64,000 nucleotides of DNA. It comes from Paramoeba atlantica (taxonomy: Eukaryota > Discosea). Under the pieces are notes generated by a model. That model did no database searches. It saw only the letters and a list, made by a program, of their open reading frames with translations, and was not told the origin of the DNA. Below, piece by piece: positions 1 through 9,428 of the stretch. The stretch covers positions 310,001 to 374,000 of the forward strand of contig CDRNVI010000059.1 in NCBI GenBank assembly GCA_977017575.1. Reading direction: 5' to 3'. Position numbers and translations under genes: made by a program. Numbering within the stretch: the first letter of the stretch is position 1; every line of letters starts with the position of its first letter.

Positions 1-2
1 TG

Positions 3-1469
3 GTTAAGCTCTTTCTTTACGAGAATAACTTTACGGGACCCCTAGACTTAACTTATTTGCCGAATACCTTACAAGAACTGATTGCCAGCGAGAATTTATT
101 CAATCAGGATGTGTCACTCGTAGATCTACCGGTGTCTCTCACTCTATTGTCAATTTCCAACAACAATCTCAGCGGCGAGATCTCTCTTTTGAGTCTCCCG
201 AAAAGTCTTCTAACTCTTGAGATTGATGGAAATGAATTTGAAGCAAACATTGATTTAGCCTTCTTACCAAATGCCCTGACCCGATTGAATGCCAGTCGCA
301 ATAGATTCAGCGGGCCGCTTGATCTACTGAAGCTTCCAATCACTTTGAAGTACCTTTTGCTGAATCAAAATATATTGGACGGGTCTATAGATCTTGCAAA
401 TTTGCCCCAAGATTTACAGTGCCTTGAAGTTTCCGACAATAAATTTTCCGGAGAACTAAACTTTTCTCATCTTCCCGGGAAAATTGAGGCTCTCTATTTT
501 TCCGAAAATGAATTTGAAGGAACACTTCACTTATTTCAGCTACCGCCAGAATTGTGGATACTAGATGTGCACTGTAATAATTTTTCTGGGTCTATCGATA
601 TTAATCATCTTCCACCGGGTATGGAAGAGTTAAACCTTTCCATGAATCACTTTGAAGGAACTCTGCAACTTTCACAGCTTCCGCTCTCTTTACGATCTCT
701 TTCTGTGAGAAATAATGAATTTTCTGACGAGTTGGATTTGAGGCACTTACCCTCTCAACTCCGGGAGTTGACTCTCGCGTGCAACAGGCTAAAAGGAACT
801 GTTTCTCTTCATCAACTTCCAAGCAGCCTTCAAGAGTTGTACCTTTCCGGAAATGAGTTCACTGGGAGCGTTAATACGACCGCTCTACCCAATTCAATGA
901 CTGACTTGGATGGATGGAAAAACAGTTTCACGGAGGGAATGGACTTAACGCAGCTTCCTGATTCTCTCAGACTATTGTTATTTTCTAATAATATGTTTTC
1001 AGGGTCTCTTGACCTCACCATGCTCCCCCAATCTCTTCGTTTTCTTTTCCTAAGGGGGAATCAATTTTCCGGTCCAATAGATCTTTCTCAACTTCCTGCT
1101 GGAATGATAGAAATACACCTCAGTGAAAACCAATTTACTGGCTCTATTGTCTTAGTAGATCTACCTCAGTCGCTTATTGGAATACTTCTTGGTAATAATC
1201 GTTTATCGGGGAGTCTTAATCTGACAAGTTTGCCTGCTTCCCTCATACAGCTTGAGCTACACCACAATAATTTTTTCGGAAACCTTAATTTGGATTCCTT
1301 GCCACCATTCTTAGAGGGGCTTTCGTTGGAATTCAATAAGTTATCTGGAAAATTATATTTACCTCAGCTACCCCTAGGACTTCAGACTCTTTCACTTCAA
1401 AATAATTCGTTTATCAATGGCGATATAGATTTTTCCGAAGTCCCAGAAACAGTGAAGGTTGTTTACTAA
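3..1469 (+). CDS. LRR family protein, 5' end outside window
   Basis: The open frame runs from base 3 to a TAA at 1467-1469. No convincing start is present, so the N-terminus lies upstream of the window. The product is almost wholly about 20 leucine-rich repeats of about 23 residues with the pattern L..L.L..N.FSG.xDL..LP.SL; an LP pair closes nearly every repeat. I see no transmembrane segment, kinase or C-terminal domain, and the protein ends shortly after the last repeat. Proteins at 4537, 7069 and 9429 share the repeat type and carry an N-cap this fragment lacks. LRR arcs usually bind proteins or surface ligands; the ligand here is unknown. Repeat assignment is secure, function is not. Confidence 0.85.
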   Translation, partial: VKLFLYENNFTGPLDLTYLPNTLQELIASENLFNQDVSLVDLPVSLTLLSISNNNLSGEISLLSLPKSLLTLEIDGNEFEANIDLAFLPNALTRLNASRNRFSGPLDLLKLPITLKYLLLNQNILDGSIDLANLPQDLQCLEVSDNKFSGELNFSHLPGKIEALYFSENEFEGTLHLFQLPPELWILDVHCNNFSGSIDINHLPPGMEELNLSMNHFEGTLQLSQLPLSLRSLSVRNNEFSDELDLRHLPSQLRELTLACNRLKGTVSLHQLPSSLQELYLSGNEFTGSVNTTALPNSMTDLDGWKNSFTEGMDLTQLPDSLRLLLFSNNMFSGSLDLTMLPQSLRFLFLRGNQFSGPIDLSQLPAGMIEIHLSENQFTGSIVLVDLPQSLIGILLGNNRLSGSLNLTSLPASLIQLELHHNNFFGNLNLDSLPPFLEGLSLEFNKLSGKLYLPQLPLGLQTLSLQNNSFINGDIDFSEVPETVKVVY

Positions 1470-1659
1470 TACTGTGTGACCTTTTTTAAACTTCCTCCAG
1501 TTTCGGCAAAAACGAAGTATAAATGGGAGGACCTGAAATTTCCTCCTTTCTAAATACAGGCACATTCCGGCATCTTGTGTGCGTGAAAAATTAACCGAGC
1601 TCAAAATATTTCCTCTTTTAACCCGGGGTCTGACCAGGTGCGCTTAAACGGAGGGGGAA

Positions 1660-1946
1660 AATTATTATTCTTTTCTTATATTTGCGACAGGATGCCCCCT
1701 GGAGCCCTTCAGGGTCCAAAATTGTTTAGACAATATTATTATTTTCTTATATTTGCGACAGGATGCCCCCCTGGACCCTCTCAGGGTCCGAAATTGTTTA
1801 GACAATATTATTATTTTCTTATATTTGCGACAGGATGCCCCCTGGAGCCCTTCAGGGTCCAAAATTGTTTAGACAATATTATTATTTTCTCATATTTGCG
1901 ACAGGATGCCCCCCTGGACCCTCTCAGGGTCCGAAATTGTTTAGAC
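1660..1946. repeat. 72-bp tandem repeat, two alternating variants
   Basis: Four units of about 72 bp read GCGACAGGATGCCCCCTGG, then a CAGGGTCC-like core, then ATTGTTTAGACAATATT. Units 1 and 3 carry GGAGCCCTTCAGGGTCCAA and units 2 and 4 carry GGACCCTCTCAGGGTCCGA, giving an A-B-A-B order with a 144-bp higher period. Each core is a small inverted repeat. Open frames across it result from the repeat length. Confidence 0.9.
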
Positions 1947-2568
1947 ACGTTTTGAGCCACCGGAGTCCCTTTTATATTTTTTCTTTTATTCAACTGCTGC
2001 GGGTAATGATCTCGCATAATCTCACGTGATCTCGCATAATATCACGACCACATTAAAAGACATCTATCGTCGCTTCGCGGTACCTTTGTCGCTACAATTC
2101 TGTCTGATCTTTATCATGATCTCACATGATCTTATCAGATCTTACGCGGTTTCGCATGACCTTACGTGATCTCGCGTGATCTCATTTAGACATTACCTGC
2201 AGCCCCTCTATTATAATTATTCATTACTGTGTTTCTCTTTATAATTCCGCGTTTTTTGTTCACTTTTTATAATTAAGCAAGGGCTGATCAGAAGTGATAC
2301 AACCACCGCTATCCTTAATTACCGCTACCTTAAACCACGACGTATCTTCCCGAATTCGTAATTCTAAAAAAATTGCTTTCGGGGTCATTCATTCGTGGGA
2401 GATATAATTATTATTGATCGTTTCATACTATCACTTGCGTTTATCGAAAACGGATGGAATAATTATTTACTGAACATTTTAAGGCGTACCACCAATTAAA
2501 ACCCTACTGAGCGATATTATTCAGTGGTTTATTCAGTTTCTTTTTCATTAGCTTCTTTGTTTTTGTAT
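1947..2568. other. intergenic, GATC/CACGTGATC-rich
   Basis: No gene seen. Bases 2007-2190 contain about ten variants of GATCTCGCATAATCTCACGTGATC, a degenerate tandem array rich in short palindromes. A pyrimidine stretch ending in AG (2540-2551) lies just before the next start codon and would suit a 3' splice acceptor for leader addition if this lineage trans-splices. Confidence 0.5.
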
Positions 2569-4035
2569 ATGTCAGTGAGCTTCTCAACCGTTGTACAAAA
2601 GCTTCGAGCCCAGCCGAATGCAGCAACGTCGGCACTGAATGACTACGTTGCACGACTAGCCCCCACTACGCTTACAAAACTTTCCAATGGATTTCAAGTC
2701 GCCAGCGAAAGCGCTGCTACGTTTCATCCGGACTTTGCGACCATAGGCGTTGTGCTGCAAGCCGGCAGTGCCTATGAGGGTCGCACTGAGAGCGGTGTTG
2801 CCTCAATGCTACAAAAGCTTTGTCTCGGCCGCGTGGGGAAGAAAACGCACGAGTCTCTGGCGCATGCCATTGAAGATGTAGGAGGTCACCTTAAACTTTC
2901 CTCACAACGAGATCGTACATTGTTTTATTTCAAATGCCACAAATCGCAGCTGGAAAAAGCTGTTGCTCTGTTGGCCGAGATGGTTCGCTCTCCTTTGATC
3001 TCAGAAGAGGAGGTTGAGAAAGTTCGTACGCGCCAACTTCAGGAATTGAAGGAATTTGAGGAGGATCCGGATGGGATTATGATGGATAACCTGCACACAG
3101 CCTGTCTCGACAGCACTGAGAGGGGTTACGGAGCGAAACCTAAGGGCACACTCGAGACAGTTCCGAAAATTACCTCATCAATGCTTGAGCAGTATCACAG
3201 AGAGAACTGGACAGCTGGCCGTGCGATGCTCCTGGGGGTAGGCGGAGTGAATCACGCTCAACTCGAATCTTGGGCCTCCAAATATTTTAGTGATCTCCCC
3301 GAGAGTGGGCCCGCGCCACCGATTAACAGCCGCTACGTTGGAGGCGACATTAAGTTCTGGAACACGCGCATGAAGCTGACGCACTATGCCTGGGCTTTTG
3401 AGACTTGTGGTGCAGACTGTGGCGATGTCGTGCCATTGGAACTTGTGAATCATATTCACGGTCGTTTCCACCGCTCCCAACACGACCTCGTGCAGCACAG
3501 CAACCAGTTGAACTACAAGTGCTTCAGTGCGATGAATTTTTTGGTTCCCACATTACAGTACTTCAACGAAAAAGGTATCGAGATAGTAAATCCTTTCTTC
3601 CATTGCTACGAAGATGTGGGGCTCAGTGGTCTTCATTTGGTGGCGCGAACGGCTCAGACCCTCCCAGAGGTGACGTCAAATATCAGCGACTATGTCCAGC
3701 TTACGATGGGGGAGTACTGTCGCTTGACACAGAAAGCAATCCATGCGCGGGAACTGGAGCAAGCCAAGGTGAACTACAAGGTGCAGCTACTAATGAACCG
3801 GGATGGTCTCAGCAATCGTTTTGAGGACTTATCCAGGGAGCTGTTCTACGTGAAGCGCTCCGTCCCTGTGCAAGAAATGTTTGCTCGAATCGACGACTTG
3901 ACGCCAACTAACTTAATGGAGGTTTTGCAGCATTACTTCTACAGTCGACGACCTGTCCTATCATATACGGGATACGTCGCTGATACACCAGGGTACGATC
4001 AAGTGACGCATTGGACATATAAATATTTATATTAA
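2569..4035 (+). CDS. M16-family mitochondrial protein (bc1 core / MPP-like), zinc site lost
   Basis: A 488-residue protein from the ATG at 2569; 15 further upstream codons are open but lack an ATG. The first about 23 residues are rich in Ser, Arg and Lys with no acidic residue, as in a mitochondrial presequence. Residues 25-240 follow the M16A fold: NGFQVASE near 40, the LQAGSAYEG strand near 63-71, and a VGGVNH segment before the second half. M16 enzymes bind zinc through HxxEH. Here that position reads SMLQK (79-83), so both histidines and the glutamate are replaced. The protein is therefore probably a non-catalytic subunit, either a cytochrome bc1 core protein or an MPP-alpha-like partner. 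I do not see the MPP-alpha glycine-rich loop, which favours a core protein. Length fits the family. Confidence 0.8.
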   Translation: MSVSFSTVVQKLRAQPNAATSALNDYVARLAPTTLTKLSNGFQVASESAATFHPDFATIGVVLQAGSAYEGRTESGVASMLQKLCLGRVGKKTHESLAHAIEDVGGHLKLSSQRDRTLFYFKCHKSQLEKAVALLAEMVRSPLISEEEVEKVRTRQLQELKEFEEDPDGIMMDNLHTACLDSTERGYGAKPKGTLETVPKITSSMLEQYHRENWTAGRAMLLGVGGVNHAQLESWASKYFSDLPESGPAPPINSRYVGGDIKFWNTRMKLTHYAWAFETCGADCGDVVPLELVNHIHGRFHRSQHDLVQHSNQLNYKCFSAMNFLVPTLQYFNEKGIEIVNPFFHCYEDVGLSGLHLVARTAQTLPEVTSNISDYVQLTMGEYCRLTQKAIHARELEQAKVNYKVQLLMNRDGLSNRFEDLSRELFYVKRSVPVQEMFARIDDLTPTNLMEVLQHYFYSRRPVLSYTGYVADTPGYDQVTHWTYKYLY

Positions 4036-4536
4036 ACTATTGCGAAAACAAAGTGACATTTAGGTCCATAAAAAGATGTTAAAATGTCTTCATTTATTTG
4101 CGCATGTATGATCTTAAGTATAATCTGCACCCAGTGACTTGCTTAAGTAAATCACTAACCGGATTGAACATAACAAAATAAAGAAATTGTGTACTAGCCT
4201 ACGGCATTCTTGATCGAACGTTCCACATAGTTTGTATAGTTCTTTCTATTTGAACCTTTTTCCATATTCTTTTATAAACTCCTCTCTCCTATACAAATTC
4301 ATATTAAATGCATAAGTTGCACAATGATCAGAGCCTTTTCCTTTTTTATACAGCGATGAAATGCAGTAGAACATATATCTGTGGTTACTTGCAGATTGAG
4401 ATATGCGTACCACAATCATCAACAATGACCTAGAAATAACGGTGTTTAGTGTTTTTTTCGCTTTTTTAATTTGGTCGCACTTAATAGCAGCTCTTACTAT
4501 ATGCTTTGTTGCTGTCTGCCTCTCTTTCTGCCTCTC
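4036..4536. other. intergenic spacer
   Basis: AT-rich DNA with no coding signal. A T-rich tract (4440-4490) ends in CAG and is a possible splice acceptor for the next gene. Confidence 0.4.
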
Positions 4537-5133
4537 ATGTCTTCAGATTCTGCACATCGCGTGCAACCGGCCAAAATTCGTGGTGTTACCTTACCGGAGG
4601 AATACGAACTCGCTCGATTGATTCAAAATATAGAAAACCCTCTCACCTCTTGGAACACACACACTCCTGCTTGTAGTTGGGAAAAAGTAGAGTGCAACTC
4701 GGAACAACAAGTTCTCAAGATCAATTGGTCGCTCACGAAATTACATGGGTCTCTTCATGCAGAGCATATTCCGAGACATTTGTATCGCTTTGACGTGTGG
4801 CACAATAAACTTCACGGAGCTTTCACTTTTGTAGCGCTCCCGTCCTCCCTCGTGCTCTTAGATCTTAGCAAGAATGCCTTTTCAGTAGCCCCTGACCTAA
4901 GTCACCTACCACCCATGTTAAAGGAATTAATTTTGCGAGACAACCGTCTTGAGGGCTACGTAAATCTCTCATCTTTTCCAGTGTCTTTAACTCATTTGTG
5001 GCTATACTCTAACCCTGAACTTGGGGGGGATTTAAATGTCGCAGTGCTTCCTCGAACGCTCGGGTACGATGTTAGAGATACGCAGATACGGGTAACAAAC
5101 GGACCTGACCATAGACGAGTTACAGATAACTGA
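4537..5133 (+). CDS. short LRR protein with plant-like N-cap
   Basis: A 198-residue protein from ATG 4537. ATG 4501 is the alternative and would add 12 residues that are very hydrophobic (MLCCCLPLFLPL), a possible weak signal peptide. I prefer 4537 because the sequence then starts at the same distance as its paralogues from the shared motif P(A/S)K(V/I)RG. The N-terminal region has a SWN..C.WE.V.CN block, the layout of the LRRNT_2 cap of plant LRR proteins. About five LP-type repeats follow, ending with a short basic tail. No transmembrane segment. Same orientation as its neighbours. Ligand and location unknown. Confidence 0.75.
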   Translation: MSSDSAHRVQPAKIRGVTLPEEYELARLIQNIENPLTSWNTHTPACSWEKVECNSEQQVLKINWSLTKLHGSLHAEHIPRHLYRFDVWHNKLHGAFTFVALPSSLVLLDLSKNAFSVAPDLSHLPPMLKELILRDNRLEGYVNLSSFPVSLTHLWLYSNPELGGDLNVAVLPRTLGYDVRDTQIRVTNGPDHRRVTDN

Positions 5134-5635
5134 ATGATAGCTAATCAATAATAGGACAAAATAAATGAACGCGTGAGTTGAATCTGTTTTATTATATCGA
5201 CCTATGAGGGGCTATCCCCGGTGTGACCCCCCTCGGCTATCCCCCTCATGGGTTCCTGCTTGGAAAACTCTGGTGTGGGCGGAAAACTCTGATTTTCCGC
5301 CATTTTTAGGATCATTCAAAAGTCCAAAATTCTGCAAAACCTGCGTCCCTTTTTTTTGTTATTCAGGTCTTTTTACGACCTTATACGTCGGTACAGTCCA
5401 CTGTTCTCTGACAATCGTACTTTCTCGATTTTTTTAGAAAAGTGAAAATATAGTTTTTTAATGAAATAAAGTAATTGAAGTACTTCATACTAACTTTATT
5501 CGCCAAAAAGAAAACCGTTTTTTTTACTTCATTGTAACTTATCGTTTCCGCGAACCCTGTTTTTTCATGCATCGCATGACTCGCATTATTACGCATCATA
5601 TTCCATTAGAACTCCTTTACGAATCTCACCCTCCC
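5134..5635. other. intergenic, pyrimidine-rich
   Basis: No gene seen. Two near copies of GGCTATCCCC(C/G) flank CCCCCCTC at 5212-5243, and T-rich tracts occur at 5346-5360, 5430-5460 and 5515-5530. The frame of the next gene stays open upstream to an ATG at 5567, but composition changes sharply to GC-rich only at 5636. Confidence 0.4.
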
Positions 5636-6490
5636 ATGTCCGACGGCAACACCGTGTTCATCGGTAACATCACCTCCCAGAGCGAGTCCGAGATCGAGTC
5701 CGCGCTGGCCCCGTTCGGGGAGATCACCAGCGTACGCCTGCGTGGGGCGTTTGCGTTCGTGGACTTCACCTCCCATGACAGCGCGGCGAAGGCCATCGAC
5801 AGCGTGACCACAATCGCGGATGGGGGCGTGCGGCTGGATTGGCCACGGCCGCGACGGGCTCCGGCAGCAGGAGGACCAGGGGGCGCTGCCGGGGGGAGTG
5901 GGTGCTTTAGCTGTGGAGAGGAGGGTCACCGTGCACGGGATTGCCCGAATGCCAGTCAGGGCAACAAGTGCTTCAACTGTGGCGGGTTTGGACATATCTC
6001 CCGGGAGTGTACAAAGGAGAAGGTGCCCCCGGGGGCGTGTTTTGTGTGTAAGGAGAGTGGGCACCGTGCGGCGGAGTGTCCGAACCGAGGAGGGGGAGAT
6101 GATCGACGAGGGGGGAGTCCCGGAGGACGACGCGGTCGTAGCCGGTCGTACTCTCGTGGACGCTCGATTTCACGCTCTCCTCCTCGACGGGGATACGGGA
6201 AGCGCGGGCGAGACTACGATAGCGTCAGTCGTAGTCGCAGCCGGGGTCATGGTCGCCGGGACAACCGCCGACGCTCGTACGATCGTGAGGACTCTTGCGA
6301 CCGTCGCCGGGGCCGAGGACGACGGGAGGAACGAGGCAGGTACGAAAGTCGAAGCCGAAGTCGGAGCTACGGACGGCGCCGCAACGAGCGCAGTGAAAGC
6401 CCCCGTCGGGGACGAGGAGGAGGTCGCGAGCAGCGCAGTCCCCCACGACGACGCTATCGTGACGAAAGTGAAAGCCCACGTCGACGATAG
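5636..6490 (+). CDS. SR-type RNA-binding protein: RRM, three CCHC knuckles, RS tail
   Basis: A 284-residue protein. I chose ATG 5636 over the in-frame ATG at 5567 because the RRM starts at once after it (RNP2 VFIGNI at 7-12, RNP1-like GAFAFVDF near 37-44) and GC-rich codon use begins there. Three zinc knuckles of form CX2CX4HX4C follow (CFSCGEEGHRARDC, CFNCGGFGHISREC, CFVCKESGHRAAEC). The rest is a long Arg/Ser/Gly tail with RS, RSRS and SPRR motifs, the usual target of SR kinases. The domain order matches RSZ/RS2Z splicing factors of plants, and kinetoplastids have related RRM-CCHC-RS proteins. Likely role: nuclear pre-mRNA splicing or mRNA processing. The exact orthologue cannot be named from the sequence alone. 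Confidence 0.85.
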   Translation: MSDGNTVFIGNITSQSESEIESALAPFGEITSVRLRGAFAFVDFTSHDSAAKAIDSVTTIADGGVRLDWPRPRRAPAAGGPGGAAGGSGCFSCGEEGHRARDCPNASQGNKCFNCGGFGHISRECTKEKVPPGACFVCKESGHRAAECPNRGGGDDRRGGSPGGRRGRSRSYSRGRSISRSPPRRGYGKRGRDYDSVSRSRSRGHGRRDNRRRSYDREDSCDRRRGRGRREERGRYESRSRSRSYGRRRNERSESPRRGRGGGREQRSPPRRRYRDESESPRRR

Positions 6491-7068
6491 GTGGGTCAAC
6501 TATAGAAAGAGGTCAAAGTTGTACAAGGTTTAAAGAGAATTTAAAATTCTTAAAAAGAATTTAATATACATTGAGGAGAAAAAAAAAAACAATTTTTTTA
6601 TACATTTTTTTATTCATTTTGAGGATAAAGTTAAAAAAAATGAAACGAGAGATGAGCATACGCAGCACACACCAATTAACGAACTATCAGGCATAGTTTA
6701 CAATTTCGCGCTATATTGGTTATTCGTTGAATAATTAGCTTTTCCCTCAACTTATTACATATCGGTTCGAAATATTTTACATGGGCTCCCCAAGTTCCAG
6801 GGTAGGAACAAAGTAAGTAGGGGACTTGCTTGGAATATCATAAGCTTAATTATTGATTCGTCTTGTGGTACATCATGGTAATAGGCGTTACATGTACGAT
6901 GAAATCAATCTCAAATTCTCTGTATCCGCTTTTATTTCGTATAATCCTAACACGGATTAAATACGTTTCGTTGCGAAGATGCACGTACATGATGCACATC
7001 GCCTACAGGGCCTCTTTATTCTTTTACTACTTTTTGCTTAAAATCTAGTCTCTTTACAGTTTCCTTAC
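6491..7068. other. intergenic spacer
   Basis: AT-rich with no coding signal. A pyrimidine run ending in CAG (7050-7059) lies ten bases before the next ATG, a plausible splice acceptor. Confidence 0.4.
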
Positions 7069-7740
7069 ATGAAGTCGTTAATTGAAATAACCTCTTCGGA
7101 GGACACATTTTCCGCTACTGGAAGATCCGCTCGCCCTGCCAAAGTGCGTGGCGCTGTGTTATCCCCGGAATTTGCTCTCATGCATTTCTTCGAAAATCCT
7201 CCTCATGGTTGGAGCGAGCAAAAAGTAATACGACACTGGCCTGGAATAGTCTGTAACAAGGCAGGTAAGGTAACGAAAATTACTGTTTTTGGTCAAGACC
7301 CGCATGGAGTGATGCGGTGGAATTACCTTCCCGAAAGCGTACGATCCTTAGAAGCGAGTTCGAACGGCTTGCAAGGCACTCTTGAACTCTCGCGCCTACC
7401 GTGGGATTTACGAAAACTTGACTTGAGCCATAACGTTCTAGTTGGCACGTTGGATCTATCGATGTTTCCGCAGTCCATGCATTACATTAACTTGGGGCAT
7501 AACCAACTCCGTGGATCCCTCAACCTTGAATGCCTCTCCCCCGAGATGCGCTTCCTTGAGCTGCAACACAATGGATTTCACGGAGAGGTAAACTTAAACT
7601 GTCTTCCGAGAAGCATGCATCATCTTGGGTTGTCCCATAATATTGAGCTTACTGGAGAGGTGAAAATGTGGAAACTCCCAAAAGGTCTTTGGTACAATTG
7701 GGTAAAAACTGGCATCCGCGCCTATCCCGTGAATGTTTAA
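7069..7740 (+). CDS. LRR protein with N-cap
   Basis: A 223-residue protein from ATG 7069. Residues 24-30 read PAKVRGA, the family signature, followed by a reduced cap (W....W..IVCN; the first cap cysteine seen in the paralogues is missing). Six LP-type repeats of 22-24 residues follow, for example LRKLDLSHNVLVGTLDLSMFP. The last repeats end in a short C-terminal segment resembling that of the protein at 4537 (tryptophan or tyrosine, then TGIR or TQIR), so the two are close paralogues. No signal peptide or membrane segment is visible. Function unknown. Confidence 0.8.
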   Translation: MKSLIEITSSEDTFSATGRSARPAKVRGAVLSPEFALMHFFENPPHGWSEQKVIRHWPGIVCNKAGKVTKITVFGQDPHGVMRWNYLPESVRSLEASSNGLQGTLELSRLPWDLRKLDLSHNVLVGTLDLSMFPQSMHYINLGHNQLRGSLNLECLSPEMRFLELQHNGFHGEVNLNCLPRSMHHLGLSHNIELTGEVKMWKLPKGLWYNWVKTGIRAYPVNV

Positions 7741-8126
7741 TGAGTAACGAATCAGTTCGCATAATCTTGCGCTACATTATGTAGCATAGGATTTACTAGG
7801 ATTATGTAACATCTTACTTAAATTGCATTTATTCTCAAGTTTTTCGCCAAGTCGCCTATATCGTAGTGTCCTATATCGTACAGCTCGCGGCAATACGAAT
7901 CAATTTATTGTTCGTTCGTTTGATTCTTTGTTTGCGTTAGCTCATCTTATTTTCAGTGCTCCGTAAATCTACAAAGGTTCCATTACAGTACTAAATTTTA
8001 TAAGTTTTGAAATACGGCCCCTTAAAACTATATTGTTTAAACTTTTGTCTTCCTGTGTAGTTTATTCCATAAATCTTGTTTAAAAAATCAATCACACGCT
8101 TCTCTCTCACAAAACAAATATCATCT
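7741..8126. other. intergenic spacer
   Basis: AT-rich DNA with nothing recognised apart from short direct repeats (GTCGCCTATATCGTA and TGTCCTATATCGTA near 7850-7880). Confidence 0.35.
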
Positions 8127-8179
8127 TTCTTTTTTTCCTTTTTTCCTTTTCCTTTCCTCCCCTTCCTTTTGTTTCCCTC
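8127..8179 (+). promoter_or_regulatory. pure pyrimidine leader before 14-3-3 start
   Basis: About 50 bases directly upstream of ATG 8180 are almost only C and T apart from one G. No AG occurs between this tract and the ATG, so it cannot be a standard splice-acceptor tract for this start. It could be part of the 5' untranslated region or a core promoter element. Shorter pyrimidine runs precede the other starts as well. Confidence 0.45.
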
Positions 8180-9001
8180 ATGAGTGAGTCCGACGCCTCC
8201 GTGCTCCCCCACGACCCCTCCTCTCTGCTGTTCCTTGCGAAGCTCGCGGAGCAGACAGAGCGGTTCGAGGACATGGTGCGCTACGTGAAGGGGCTGGCCG
8301 CACTCAAGCCCGAGCTCTCCCCGGAGGAGCGCAATCTGCTCAGCGTGGCGTACAAGAATGTAATCGGGGCGCGACGTGCGGCATGGCGTGTGGTCGCGGC
8401 GGCGCTTACCCAACATGAGAGTGTTCTCCCCGAGGGGGAGAGTGGGGAGACCGAGGACGCCACGCGAACCGCACTGCGCGAGTATAAGTCCAGTATTGAG
8501 TGTGAGGTCGGGGAGGTTTGTACCGATATTGTTACGTTACTGGAGGGTACGCTTCTCCCGGCGGTGGCGGAGGACGCCGAGACCCGAGTGTTCTATCTCA
8601 AAATGGAGGGCGACTACTATCGTTACCATGCCGAGACGCTTGGCGAGGAGAAGGCAGATGCCCCGAAGCGTCACGCGTTGGAGGCGTACCGCACAGCCAC
8701 GGAGCTTGCGGAACCTGTGTTGAGTCCAACTCACCCGATCCGTCTCGGTCTTGCTCTTAACTTTTCTGTCTTCTACTATGAAATTTTACATGACTTTGAT
8801 AAAGGATGTGCTATGGCACAGAAAGCTTTTGATGACGCGTGCCCGGATCTTGAGTCTCTTGACGAGGAAAATTACAAAGAAAGTGCGTTGATTTTGCACC
8901 TACTCCGAGACAATTTGGCGCTGTGGAGAAACGAAGGCGAGGATGCCGAAAATAGCTCGGAAGGAAGTGATGCAAGCTCGCAAGCGGAAAACAGTCAATA
9001 A
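8180..9001 (+). CDS. 14-3-3 protein
   Basis: A 273-residue protein from ATG 8180. Family landmarks are in order: LAKLAEQTERFEDMV near 20, LSPEERNLLSVAYKNVIGARR near 47-67, VFYLKMEGDYYRYHAE near 137, LNFSVFYYEIL near 195 (helices 7-8 of the phosphopeptide groove), and LLRDNLALW near 240. Lys (in KNV), Arg (GARR) and the RY pair of the groove are present. The C-terminus is an acidic/Ser tail typical of the family. It should act as a dimeric cytosolic adaptor for phosphoserine/threonine proteins. Composition shifts inside the gene: bases up to about 8740 are GC-rich, the rest AT-rich. Confidence 0.95.
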   Translation: MSESDASVLPHDPSSLLFLAKLAEQTERFEDMVRYVKGLAALKPELSPEERNLLSVAYKNVIGARRAAWRVVAAALTQHESVLPEGESGETEDATRTALREYKSSIECEVGEVCTDIVTLLEGTLLPAVAEDAETRVFYLKMEGDYYRYHAETLGEEKADAPKRHALEAYRTATELAEPVLSPTHPIRLGLALNFSVFYYEILHDFDKGCAMAQKAFDDACPDLESLDEENYKESALILHLLRDNLALWRNEGEDAENSSEGSDASSQAENSQ

Positions 9002-9428
9002 GTCACTTCCGCTTTCTTTATTTTCCTAGAAAACGAGATTTACATAGAATCTTTATCTGAACACAAACTTTGTTCGCTAAAACGAAAATGAGAAAGTTTG
9101 TCATGGCATTTCGTATTTTGTTTCGTAAATTCTTTTTTCACTTTGGAACTGTGTAGACCTATGCCCTCAGAATAGTGTGCAAATCATACGCGTGGTCGCA
9201 TTATGTAAACTGAAAATTTTAAATTCTAAAATTCATTTCTATCCTCGTAAGTTGCCAACATTGGCAGGCTTTCTATTTTCTTAATTAACCGGAACACTCC
9301 TACAAAGAACTACCTGTACTAAACTCTAGACTAAAGTACAGAACTAACTTTCTCATAGTTATAATTTAGTAGTGTATGTCGCTTCATGTAGGCAAGGAAG
9401 CTAGTCATTTTACTTCTTTTTTATTTCT
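9002..9428. other. intergenic spacer
   Basis: AT-rich with no coding signal. A T/C-rich tract (9405-9428) abuts the next ATG. Confidence 0.35.

Noticed and set aside
5820-6533. Long alternative frame and antisense frames over the SR protein gene.
   Set aside because: Shadows of a GC-rich, arginine-rich gene; only the RRM/CCHC frame has domain content.
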